Shown: positions 36,767 through 48,399 of the stretch, piece by piece | How the letters are laid out: each line of letters opens with the position of its first letter | Position numbering within the stretch: position 1 is the stretch's first letter | Origin: Scytalidium lignicola | Lineage: Eukaryota; Ascomycota; Leotiomycetes | Assembly (NCBI GenBank): GCA_002812745.2 | Contig: NCSJ02000151.1 | Span: 35,235-99,234, forward strand | Direction: 5' to 3' | DNA length: 64,000 nt | Notes under the pieces: generated by a model | Seen by the model: the letters and a program-made list of their open reading frames with translations, nothing else | Database searches by the model: none | What the model was told of the DNA's origin: nothing | Position numbers and translations under genes: made by a program

Positions 36767-37583
36767 TTACTTCTTCATGCCGAATGACGGGATGCTTCCA
36801 TTTTCAATGCCATCATAAACAGGAGATCCGATCGGTTCATCATAAGGAAGACTTTGGCACTCATCATCATCATCTCCATAACTGCACTTTTGACCTCGAC
36901 TATATTTACGTGCCTCAAGTTTCTTGAATTCCTTTTCCATGTTCCAGTTTGGGTCCAAGACGCCCTCTCTGCGAAGGTATGATGTATCGGAAGATGAGCC
37001 AGAGCCGGTACTCGTCGTTGAACCTACAACCGGATTTGCAGTGCCATATCTACGGATAAGACCGGATGGACCTTCATGTTTTTCAATGGCTTCTAGAGAA
37101 TGATACTTTTCATCAAGCTCGGTTTTCTCAACTTTGATCTTTTCATCCTCATCACCAATACGGCCTCCAATCTGCAGTCGAGCGGGACCGAGGCTTCCTG
37201 ATACACCCTTGCTGTCAGTGCTAGAATAGGCACTCCAATTCATCTCCGGTCTATCAATCATATTATTGCCGGCCATACCATGACTGTTGATGATCCGCCG
37301 GTTTGGCGCGCCACCCAGGAGGAATCCAGCCGCGGTAGCTTCACGACAAATCTGAATTTGCCTATCAACAATATCAAATTGATCTGCGAAAGCCATATCA
37401 TTTATCGTCCGAGGAAAATAAGTATTAGCGCTTTCTAAGCCAGTGAAATATTGCTCTGGAATTTCGTTGTTTGAATAATAGAGATTACCACCACTTCGAA
37501 GCTGACTGGCGGAGATCTGGATATTGTAGATATTGTTGACGAGTCCAAAATCATGATAAGCATTGGTGTTCGTATTTTGATAT
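36767..37583 (-). CDS. Unrecognised protein, 3' exon(s); 5' end unresolved
   Basis: A long protein-like open frame (about 272 codons) ends at a stop at 36767. I do not recognise the family. The frame has a stop just upstream and no ATG before residue ~65 of the exon (NDMAFADQFDIVDRQIQ). A good acceptor (branch CTGAC, CGTATTAG at 37584) suggests that at least one 5' exon is missing from my model; the exon begins with the third base of a codon. The translation has ordered hydrophobic/aromatic segments first (YHDFGLVNNIYNIQISASQL, SNNEIPEQYFTGLESANTYF, ICREATAAGFLLGG). A Ser/Thr/Gly linker follows, then an acidic tail with DPNWNMEKEFKKLEARKYSR, a DDDDE run and a KK end. No signal peptide or membrane segment is visible in this exon. 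Alternatively translation begins at the internal MAFADQF methionine. Confidence 0.6.
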
Positions 37584-38446
37584 CTAATACGGAAAGAGTC
37601 AGTCAGTCTCAAAAAATGGTTTGTGGATTGTTAGTCTGGATCTCCAAAAGTCCGGTTCGTTCCTGCCATTAGTGGAAATATGGCGAAAGAGGAAGAAAAG
37701 GGAAAAGGATAATAGCCGGAGTAAGATAGAAGAAAAAGAAATTATGGATGACGACGAGAAAGAAGGTTAAGAAAGAAATAGAAAGGAGTAGTTCAATGGC
37801 CAAGGAATGTAGAGGAGATAGAAGGTCCGTGGATTAGGCAAGGTACAGGGTTCGAAGGATGGACCGGGAGGGTTAATTTGATACTTGGGTCACAAGAGCC
37901 TTGATATAGATAAAAGAGAACCAACATTTCAAAGTTATAGAGTAACATTTGTGCAACCAAGCTCGCACAGGCGCGAGCTGCCTATGTGTTTGTGAAAGAG
38001 AGTCTAAACTTTTGAGCTTTTTGTGATAAACAGTTAGAAGTGAAAAGGAAGAAAAAGGAAAGGCCGCCTCGAGCACGTAAGAAACAAAGCCAGGCAAACG
38101 CCCCCCGCCGACAGATGAAAGCTGCTAGCTTAAGGATAGGAATTCGAGCTATGTATTCAAGCTGAGAGAGTACAGAATAAGGAAAGCAGGAGCAGTGCAA
38201 GATATGAGATCCAGTCGTGGTCGCATGAAAAGCATAGGCCGTCTAATGCACTTTTGTACATGGGCATCGTGGAAACCGCAGAATCCCACCGTCCGATACT
38301 TTTGAAGTAACGCTAAGAGGAGAAACAGTTATCCAGGGCATTGGACGCAGAGAAGTAAAACCCGATAAAAAGGGCAAGCCGATTGCATAAGGACGCCATA
38401 TCGCTATACTAAACTCCATTTGCGAAACACGGAAGAAGATGCATGC
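37584..38446. other. Upstream region of the unknown gene / downstream of the RRM gene
   Basis: It should contain the missing first exon or 5' UTR of the unknown gene. I tested ATG-started frames at 38267, 38225 and 37948. Only the 38225 frame has a GT donor in the right phase, and that donor is poor and would need an intron of about 600 nt. None is accepted. Confidence 0.5.
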
Positions 38447-40127
38447 TTACTGAACCTAACAGGTTAGCAACTACCGAACCTAGAGAGCTAGAGAGTGTCG
38501 ACTTGCCTGGAGAGGTGCAAAGTTGCCATATGGATGCTGAGGAGGCATCCCCATTGGCTGGTATTGTGGTGGAGGAGGTGCAGGCCTATAAGGTGTTCCA
38601 GCTGGGCCGGAATTATTCTGTGACCGTCCCCAAGAAAGACGAACTCTCGAGTTACCAATTGGGTAACCCTGCATCTGATTAATCGCCATCTCAGCGGCAT
38701 GTCGTTGGACGAATTGTACGAAACCACAGCCTTTTCCAGGAGGAATCTTAACATAGGTGATCTCGCCGAAGCCCTGGAAGAAGGATCGAAGCTCGTCCTC
38801 AGTAACATAACCCGAAAGGCCTCCAACAAAGACCGTTGTGTTATTTGGATCGGTAAACTGGTTCATCGGCTGGGGTGCACCATAGTAGCCCATAGGTGGA
38901 GCGCCCATAGGGTACATACCACCAGCCATACCCGCGCCCATTGCACCAGGCATACCAGGCAACCCAGCTGGAGCACCACCACCAGACTTGTTCTTTGGTG
39001 TGGCGGTAGAAATACGCATTGGTCGATTACCACAATAGACTCCTTGCATCTCGGTGAGGGCACGTTGCTGATCACCTTCTTCGGCGAAACGAACAAATCC
39101 ATAACCTCGAGACATGCCTGAGATAGGATCTGTCATAATCTTTGCCGATTTGCATGATGGGAATCGGGCCTGGAAAAGAGAAACAAGAACATATTCATTA
39201 ACCTCGGGTCCAAGATCTCCAACAAAAATTGAATACTCTGGCCCTCGCTCATCCCTAAAAGATCAATTAGCAATCCATGAACCATGGGGAGAAAAGGATC
39301 AACAAGTATTCTCACCGTCTATCTGCAAGTCCACCACCTGATGCCCAGTTGAGCTTAAATGGACGAGATGTATTAGGGATCATAGATCCATTCAGAGACA
39401 ACGCCTTCGCAGCAGCAGCAGGGGTTTGAAAATCAATGAAGCAATAACCGGCATTACTACAGTACGTTAGCAATGCAAACTTCTATAGCATCTTGTGAAT
39501 GAACATACCCAGAAAATTTGTCACGAATCATTTTAACATTTACAGTTTCGCCCATGCCAAACCAAACACTGCGGATAAAATTCTCATCGATCCATGGTTC
39601 CAACTCTCCCATCCTATATAGCGCATATTAGCAAAAGTCCCTTGCAACGAGAAGAAGAAGAGAAACTGCAGCTAAAATATGATGGTTAGAATACGCAGGT
39701 GAACTGCAAGCGACAGACTGCAGTTGCAGGTAGATCCAACACCTGTAGCAGAAGATGTTGCTATCCAACGATGAAAATCAAAGTTGGTAATCTTCGATGC
39801 TTTGAGCAAGCTTGCCAGGTGCAACAGCATGCTGTCCACAAACAAGACATAACAAAGAAATGCAAGTACACGGGTGTATAAGGTCTGAACTTACCAGAGT
39901 GTAGTTTTAGCCTCATTAGATACTGGGCCAGAGGCACCATCAACGGCACCTTGTTGAGAAAACGGAGCTGGAGAACTGCTATCTGGGCCAACCTGTTGCT
40001 GCATACCTTGTTGTTGCTGGGTTGGTGGCATCCCTTGGGGAGGTCCCTGTGGCAGACCACCGCCGTTACCGTTGTTCTCAACAGAGAACTGGCCTTGTTG
40101 AGATGGGTCAAAATTTTGGAAAGACAT
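38447..40127 (-). CDS. Three-RRM RNA-binding protein (Nam8/Csx1/TIA-1-like)
   Basis: Nuclear/cytoplasmic RNA-binding protein; relatives include yeast Nam8 (U1 snRNP, splicing) and fission yeast Csx1 (stress mRNA stability). Exons 40127-39895, 39613-39509, 39456-39316, 39254-38507 and 38455-38447 encode 411 residues. The N-terminus is Gln/Gly/Pro-rich. RRM1 begins TTLWMGELEPWIDENFIRSV and has AGYCFIDFQTPAAA. RRM2 has YSIFVGDLGPEVNEYVL and SRGYGFVRFAEEGDQQRAL. After a Gly/Met/Pro linker, RRM3 has TTVFVGGLSGYVTEDELRSF and GCGFVQFVQRHAAEMAI. RNP2/RNP1 aromatic residues are present in all three. The last intron is modelled as GC-AG (38506-38456: GCAAGT donor, GCTAAC branch, TTAG acceptor) giving the ending APLQVQ. 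Without it, translation ends nine residues later in SRHSLAL at 38480. Confidence 0.88.
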
Positions 40128-42690
40128 ATTTGTCGATGCAATAGGTGAACTTTAAAAGGAGATCTTTGATGTCAGAGAATCGATGGATGATACTCGTAAA
40201 TAGTATAAAAGGTAAAAAAGTATTGAAATATGCGAGTTGTTGTCGTGGAAGTTGATAAAAACTGGTCCAGTTGTAGAGAAGTTTGAGTTCCAAAGATCAA
40301 CGAGGAATTCGAAGAGGTATAAGTGCTGCTGATTCACCTTTAAGTTAGCAGCTTGACTCTATGGTTGAGTGTTGCCGTGACGAAAATCGAAACACAGCCA
40401 AAATAGACCAAGGAAATCACTTTTTTTAGACAATATAAAACGACGGTCTTGGCTTTCAAAAAAAAAAAATTGCACGAGCTTCTAAACCGGTTTGCAGTTG
40501 TGACGGCTTATGATGGAGAATTCTAGAAAGAGATATTAAACCCCTAGATCACTGGACTGCGCTAGGATTGCACACTAGATTTTCGCACACTAAATAGTGT
40601 GGCAATAGTAAAGGCGTAAATGACACAGCCTTGGAACCCGATCCTTTTTAGAGCTGCAGATATTGTAGACGTATATGTGACAACAATGCAAAATCCTACG
40701 TTTTACGAGCATGTAGGGTTTGCATTTTTTTAGGTGTAAAACCACGAAGAGATATTGCCTAGCAACCTCCCCTTTGGACGATTTTGTTTAGACCAAGATA
40801 TTCAGCAATATCGCTTAGGCAAACATATGTTTTCCTACTAAGATTAAGGACATCAAAACTTTTTGATACCCCTCTAAGGTTCTACGTAATCGGGTATATA
40901 TTTCCTAAGCGCGTCATGGGCCGGATAGGTTTAGTTCTAGTCCACGAGCTGTGAAACAGGAACAATCCCTTAACAAGGCATAGATTTCAAGCGCGAGAGG
41001 GTCAAGGATGTTGATATAATCCGACAAGCCTCTGTCTGCTGCTCAAGCAGAGGGTCCAGAACTTCCAGGACCACCCCAGCTGCTAACAGAATGCTAGCTC
41101 GGCCGGTAGACAGCTCAGTAACAAAGCAAAATGAGAATTTGGGAACCACAGGCGGGGTATGACTGACACCAACTATGTGCAAACATATGCCACAGTAGAT
41201 GAAGCTCTGAGAGCGTGTTCATCTCCAAGAAGATATGGCATGGTCACCAACAGCCCTAGGTTCGCGCCATCCCAGAATATGCATGGACAAACGTGTAACC
41301 CCGCACCGGAATCGCTGCGGATGCCCGCCCAAAACTGAAAGCTGACGAACGAGCCAAACTCCAAACTCCATACTCCATACTTTTGCGCCGAAGATGGTTG
41401 TGATAGAAAATGAGCTTGCGTACCTGACAAAGATTCAAACAACCGACTATACGGGTATTCCCAGACCTTTCCGAACAAAATTATACTCGTTTGGGGTACG
41501 CTCGTAATGCAATTGGAACGTAGAGCCGTGCAGAGGAACTCAAAAGAAGTCGATTCGAAAGTTATGACAACGCAGGCGCCGACAGAAAATTTCAGAGTGC
41601 CCAAGGAAGTAGTCGTGTCGTTGAAGATCGTGCAATACTCGCAAGTAAAGGGAATCGAGAGGGAAGGATGACTCCAAATCTAAGGCGCAGAAAATAGTCG
41701 TTAGTCAATTGCTCGGCGCCAGAAGGTGGGCGACAATCGAGAGTGAGAAAAAGTAGAAGAGACAAAAGGCCCACTGGGCTTTGTTATGTATGCCTTTTGC
41801 GCCGGGTTGCGCCCAGCCCACTCGGATGGGAGCTGCGATGCAGCAGCGAAAGAAGCAAATGGCGAAGCAAAAGTTCAATCGAGTTCCGAGGCACAAGGTT
41901 TCAATTCGCCCGGCGACGCACTCGACGGAGTATTCTTTTTGTCTTGATTTGTTTAATGCGACAGAGCAAAAGTCGACCGTCACGCAAGACCCCTCCTTCC
42001 AGACTCGGGAATTTTAATTTTCGCACTCAATCAGCGCAGCGGCGCGCAACTGGACGATGCGAATTTGATGGAATGTGCATCCGAGAATTTCGACGATGGA
42101 GGGGTTGCTGCCTTCGAGGGGATTTGAGCCGCCATCGCAAGTGGTCCAGTTAGGCGCAGGACCGCGAAAGTTTNGGGGGGGAGGGGGGGTTTAAAAAAAG
42201 GTGATCTGCTGCTTCAGCGGCGGGCAGCACACTTTAAAAATGACTTACATAGCAGACCCGGGTCGCAGGTGATAATTTTTTTCAGGAAAACTGAGGGATT
42301 CGGAGACGAATGGCAAAAGCAGGAAACCAAGTGCACACCCGCGAATACGAAAGGACACGACGGACGACGATTGTCGACACGAAACAATTCGACGACGAGA
42401 GAAGAGGCCGGGGAGGAAGGAATCGATTAGATAGATGATGGAAGGGAAGAAGGAAGGGTGGGAGGAGCAAGAGAGAGAGAGGGAAAGAGAGAGGAAGAAG
42501 GAAACGAAACGAAACGGCAGCACGGGAAAGCGGGGACGTGATCTTAAGGCAAGCTCCGGCGGGCGGTTTAGGACTTCGTTGTAGGGCGTGGACCTTGGGA
42601 CCTGTAGTGCGGTTCGAGCGTCTTGAATTTGTGTGTGGACAGGGCGAGATCAGGTCAGGCCGATGAAGGTCTGGGTTTTTGGAGNAAGTT

Positions 42691-42714
42691 GGTTCTGGGT
42701 TCTGGGTTCTGGGT
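42691..42714. repeat. Short tandem repeat, 7-bp unit
   Basis: GGTTCTG repeated about three and a half times, followed by related ATGGGTG words. Confidence 0.8.
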
Positions 42715-43412
42715 CATGGGTGATGGGCGTGATGGGTTAGCCATGCGTGCGTGCCATGTTACGGAAGGCCTCTCTCCAGTTGTGTGCCCTCCTAGGTCTT
42801 TGTCCTTCCTCGAAGAAAGCTAATTAATAATGAAGTCAGCGTCCCAGGGCCGAGCTGGACGTGCTAGGAGGTGCGGGTACATGCCCGGTACATGTCCTGG
42901 ACCATGACAAGTCAAGACTTACACAGTCCTGTACAGAAAGTTCAGTGCCAGGACGTGCCAGGACCGCCGTGTACCGGGCGCGTTCTGGAATGTCAATGGA
43001 TGCGATGCGCGTACGAAGATTTTTAGGGCCACAGCAACAGTCCAGCTAGCGCAGGTGGGCTGGACGAAGCGCACAGCCAGGCGGGCCCCCCGGTCGCATC
43101 TCTGTTCAGGGCCATGGTGGGTTTGGTCGCTCGATCAGCCCAGCAAGGCGACGCCATTAATTAGGTTTCTCGATATTAAAGGGCCTTGCCAAAAGGCTTC
43201 GGAGAAGACAGCAAGACCACAAAGGCAGCAAAGGCCGGAGAGAAGAAAGAGAGACAACACGGCCTGGGAGCGTCAATAATCATCCACCAGCCAGGAAAGA
43301 CCCAGTACATTGCCAGTACGACTGTGCAGCAACCGGTACAAGTGAGTACTTAATATGCCTGCCTGCCTATACTTGCGGTGCTTTTGCGCTCGCTACTTGC
43401 CTCGCACTCCTA

Positions 43413-43442
43413 TTCTGCTTCTGCTTCTGCTTCTGCTTCTGC
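43413..43442. repeat. (TTCTGC)5 hexanucleotide repeat
   Basis: Five perfect tandem copies in the long intergenic region. Confidence 0.9.
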
Positions 43443-44319
43443 TGCTTCCCTGCTCATCCTTTACATACAGCACCTACGGATGGATAGCTTACTTTTCCGT
43501 ATATACAGTACCTCCCCAGAGGCATGACACATGCAGCTTTCCGTTGGTCGAGGACCAGTACGGTAATAAAATACGGTCATGATGGCAGTTCGGCGTTTGC
43601 ATGCACGCAATTGCAGGCGGCCGAAGGGTTGTCCTGTACAGTATTGTGCCGGGTCTCTTGTTGCTGAGCTCAAGTCGTCTAGCCTCTTGCTCGGTTCGAC
43701 CAACTAGTTCGTTCGTTCAGCTTGCAACAGGAGAGAAGCTCGGTCTGGTGAGGCGCAGTGCCGTGGCTGCTGCGAGTCAAATAGTCACCAGGAAAAAAGA
43801 ATGGAGTTGTGGAGCAGGCCATTGGAGCAATTGGAACAAATTGGAGCAATGAGAGCCCGTGGAAGAGGACAATGGAGCATCGTGAATACGGGGGGGCTAA
43901 CAAAGGTCCTTCCCCAGCACCTGGTCGCCGTGACGCAAAGCGCAGCTTGTTCTGCCGCTGTTCTGCAGCACGCTTTCTCACGCACTGCTGCTGCTGCACA
44001 CGCCGCCTGGGTCGCGTTCTGTCTCTCGTCATCGATGGGGCATTNGGGGGGGAGGGAGGGGCCTTGCTTGCACCCGCCTCACTAACTCAACTCAATACCA
44101 CCACACGGCTACTTGGATTAGCTCACATTCGCCCTTCGCCCTCGTCGTGCCCGCTTTTGCAGTATCCGCTCGCTGCCAGGTACCGTGGCGACAAGCTCTG
44201 GTCCAGCCTGTCAAGCAACCTCCTGCCCGGACCGTGCTCTCCTGGTGATGGTCCCACCCAGCAAAAAGCACGGCCGAGGGCTCGCGGGTGACGGTACGCG
44301 TAGGAAGTTACCTGGTAGT

Positions 44320-44341
44320 TACTGTACGGTACTGTACGGTA
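44320..44341. repeat. Tandem GTAC palindrome word (ACTGTACGGT)
   Basis: Two copies of ACTGTACGGT head to tail, ending in AC. This is a member of the dispersed GTAC-palindrome family described in the findings. Confidence 0.75.
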
Positions 44342-44956
44342 CTTTGGAGAGCAACCAGCAGATGACATGCATGGAAGGAGAATTGAAATGCATTCTTTCT
44401 ATGTGCAAGCGCGCATGCCCCGGCAGCCATCTTTTTTTGGTTCTTTTTGGTTTTTTGCAGGTTTTCTAGGCGCTGCAAAGGTAAGGAGGAAGTTCCGCCC
44501 ACCACGAGCGATCCCGGCCGATCTCCCCAAAAACGAGGCGTCCAGGGAGGAGATGGGCTGAAGATCAAAGATCAAGGATCCCGGGAATCCAGCACGGACG
44601 GATGATGGTGGTTTTAGTGTGATGGTGGTTTTAGCAGTGGAAAGAAAGTGAGACTCTATTTTCCCCCTTCGTGGTGCGTGGCCTTTGCTCCCAGGCTCCA
44701 GTGGGCTCCGGAGCGGATCCAGCACTTCCCGATCTGGAAGCGAGGGTGCGAAAGACAAAAAGGACTTAAGCCCTACCTTATCTCACGCAATTGTCGCCTT
44801 GGACCTTCTATTTTTTTCCCTTTTCCCTTTTCCCTTTCGTGCGCAATGACGGCAAGACGGCTACTGGGTGTCGGCGGCAGTTTTAGGGCTCACATCAGAA
44901 ACAAACTTCACAAGATCCGGCGGACCACCCACCAGGCGATGAAAATGCCCTTTTTC

Positions 44957-44987
<31 letters not shown>

Positions 44988-47084
44988 TCNTTGGGACTGA
45001 GGCGCGGCTAAGGCCAACCGGGCTGGCAACGCATCATGATGACTGGACCTCTGGCCCAGCAGGTACAGCCAAAAAGTACACAGTAAAAGTACCGTACAAA
45101 CACTAATGCTCACCCGCCCTTGGCAGCACCCATGTCCCCCAACAGAATATGATGAGGATCTGGCCATGCTTCCAAACAGAGATTCGCGATCTGAACAGCT
45201 CGAGAAAACGTCCAATCTCCGCAATGCGATGGAGAAGAGTTTGTGCTCATGAATTTGCATCGGTTTGCACTCTTTGATTCTGTCCCTGACACAGCACCGA
45301 GTGGTTACCACCGTCGGGGAAATATTCCCCGCGAGTCAAGTCCCATAATTCAGAACTCCAATGGAGGAGATTACCGAGGAAACCACTTACGCAACTGCAA
45401 CGGCAGACCAAACTGCCAAGAAACCGGCCACACAAGAACCCATATTCCCTCCAGAAAGCAAAATATCCTGTGTCGTCGACGTCATTGGATAATCTCCCTC
45501 AATTGACCCCAACACACGCACTCGAGAGACGGCTGTGCAGTTCAAATACTCAACAGACAAAGACGGAACAGCCACTCCCACACATCCAACCATCGTTCTG
45601 CATCCCAAATCATCTCCATTGTTGTCTTCGTGTAATTCGATGGATCCATCCTTCAACATAAGATCTATCTGCCACGACGGTAACAATCATCGCCGGCGTT
45701 TGCTCTATCCCCGTAATCCTCCCTTTTCTCGCAGTTGACCCGGTTCTTCCGAGTCGATTTGCGACACGATCGTACAGAACCTGCTTGCGGGGTGTTGGCT
45801 GCTGGGACCCTCGGCAGCAGAAATCTACATCGTGTCCGGAATCGCAATTGAGCCCAGTGTCAAGGACGAGTTCGATATCAAATTACCATACATGAACCCC
45901 TGTGACGCATCATTCTCTCCTAAGCTTCGCGATCGTACGGTGCAAGCATACGAACAGCACAAAAACTACTTATAGACATGATCCACCAAAAGATACCATG
46001 ATCTCGGCACCTCAGAAGCTGCACGTAATTCCCAAGTCCTGCCATTGGCCAGGAGGAACCACGATCACAATGTAACTCGCCGGATCTGCCGCTCATCACG
46101 GCAACCGGCTCAAACAAACTTTTCATATTCCGTACAATTATATCACGATGAGGTTTAAAATAGAGCTGCACTGCACTGCATATAAGTATTCATGAATGTG
46201 GTTCATAGAGATACGTGCTAAAGGAGTCATCAACACNAAAAAAAACACTTAACGTCATTCAAACCATCATCCTGCGACCGAGGAGACAGTAAGAAAGGTA
46301 GTCGAAATAAGGCAATCCCGTGACTACGTAGCAAACATAGTTGATCACCATTAAACAGTGATGACACGGTTGACCAAGACGCTAGAGAATCTTAGTCTAC
46401 CAGAAAANTTTTTGCAACGACCAAAAAATATGAAGAACCGCGATCCAAAAGGCGGGACGGGGCTCCACATCAAACAAACAGCCACCTGGTCACAGCAGGA
46501 CTTCCGTGCTCTTCTCAAGAAGCACACAGCGTTGTTCCACTGATGTACAAGAGCAAGAAGCAACCCACTAATGCAGATCTTCCCGTTTCTTATCAGAAAC
46601 AAAGCTGCAGTACTATGTACCATTCATGAGATCGCATATAATTAACACCGTATACTAACTATACTGCTGCCGAGAAACTTAATAAGTGCGAATTAATGTG
46701 TGAAGTTTAGATCCTAGCACGAGAAAACCCATTCCGGCATTCAGGTGACTAAAAAAGAAAAAAAAAATTGTTCCCCATGCATAGCTTGGAAGAGAAAATA
46801 ACATTAATTTAAACCAACCAGGATAGCTTGCCTACAGGGCCTTCAAAAATCGGGCTGCTTTGATTAGTGGAAAAAGAAGGGGGAAAAAAAAGGGAAAAAA
46901 GGATTCTACGTCTTCTCTAGATGTGAAACCCTCTCTACCCCCCTGCCCAGCCTCCCAAAGCTTTTGCAAGTTTGTTGCATGTTGCACCGCCAATAGGTGT
47001 ACAGTACAGAACACCGGAAAAGATATCCAGATAAAAGGAGAATGGCCATTAGCTGTCAAATAAATAAACAGAGCCTAAATCAGA

Positions 47085-47104
47085 TGAAAGAAAGAAAGAA
47101 AGAA
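47085..47104. repeat. (GAAA)n microsatellite
   Basis: Tandem GAAA/AAAG run, downstream side of the kinase gene. Confidence 0.85.
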
Positions 47105-47303
47105 GACGAAGAAACAAGAAGGTAGAGAGATGAGAAAAGTACACGAATAAGGAAAAGAAGAAGGAAAAAGGAAAAAGATTATCGGTAATTACACAGATTA
47201 AAATCCAATCCCAAATGAGAGAGTGAGACTATAAAATAACATCACACCAAACAAATCTTAAATACCTTTTTTCTATGTTGCTAGCCTTGTGAAACCACAT
47301 GCG

Positions 47304-47323
47304 TACAGTACAGTACAGTACAG
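47304..47323. repeat. (TACAG)4 repeat
   Basis: Four perfect TACAG copies, which create overlapping GTACAGTAC palindromic words. Confidence 0.9.
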
Positions 47324-48399
47324 TAGTAGTTGTAGCACGATTGCATGGATTATAGGAGGAGAGGATGAGAAGAGTGGGGGGAATGAAAAGGAAATCAAGT
47401 GGAATGAGGTGGGAATGAATGCCTTGCCTATCCATCCCTGGACTTCTTTGAGTGAGAAGAAAACTCTGATGTTCTCTTTAATTTCCCATGTACCACGCAA
47501 GCTTGATTGACTCTTCTGCATTAAAAGAAAAGAGGTGCTAAAACCGGGGGGAAAGGGGCACAAAATATCATTCATCACACGCATACACGCACACGGACAA
47601 CACAGAAGACGATTAAATCCAAAATAAAATACAGAAATGACCATTTCATATTTCGTATTTCCTGTTTTGGTTACCTTCTTGATAGCTCATCTCTAGCTTA
47701 TCCTTCCAATCGCTTGAAGAAGAAAAAATAAGACCAAAAACAACTGAAGAACAATTCCGCTAACAGTACTTTCTCTCTCTCTCTCTGTTCGTGTATAATA
47801 TATCCCGTCACGCGCTGAGCCGAGTTNAAAAAATATATGTATATGCTATTTCCTCCACATGCAATTGATGAAGGGAAAACAAATGAAAGGCCATGTAGAT
47901 AAAACAAAAACCAGACATACATTTCCCAAAGTCCCGAAAAAATTCGTAAGATTTAGCATTTCAGCCCTTCTTACAACCCCTCTCTCCGCCCTTCCTGTCC
48001 GTGAAACAAAGCAAACTTTAGATACTCCTTAAATCATAAAAAAGAAGACNAAAAAAAAACCAAAATACAACTACCTAGTTTGCCTGTAATCCTTCAGGAG
48101 CAACGCCAAACGCCGCCGCCTTGTCAAAAACTTTCGGCAATGATGGAGAAGATAGAGATAGAGTAAGCTCTCAGTATAAAAAAAGGAGACACGCAACAAT
48201 GGTATCAAGGAAAAAACCGAAGATCCGTCTCGTTATCAACCTTGAGCTTGCGATGATTAATTAAAGTCATTGCTCAGAACAAAAGACACCCTAGGTCTCC
48301 TAATATTCTTTTCTTTTTAACTTTCCTCTCTCCGTTGTTTTCAGCCGCTGGGTGCTCGCATGAGAAGCTATTATTTCCCTATCAGTATCTCGTCCAGGC

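Larger units (their letters stand above)
40128..48399. other. 8.3 kb intergenic region without a supported gene
   Basis: It lies between the 5' end of the RRM gene and the 3' end of the histidine kinase. Open frames are short, overlapping and unlike proteins. Sub-regions: an AT-rich RRM-gene promoter to about 41 kb; a mixed stretch to 42.5 kb; a GC- and pyrimidine-rich, promoter-like stretch at 42.5-45.1 kb with GTAC palindromes and microsatellites; a 45.1-46.2 kb segment with somewhat protein-like minus-strand frames (see findings); and an A-rich tract to the kinase 3' end. It holds many single unresolved bases beside homopolymers. Confidence 0.55.

Noticed and set aside
37946..38267. Short ATG frames as first exon of the 36767 gene
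   Set aside because: Most have no GT donor in the phase needed to join the acceptor at 37584; the one that does (ATG at 38225) has a poor donor and would need an intron of about 600 nt.
41743..42153. 136-codon Arg-rich plus-strand frame
   Set aside because: No ATG start, extreme Arg/Ser content and no homology signal; overlapped by equally long frames in other phases.
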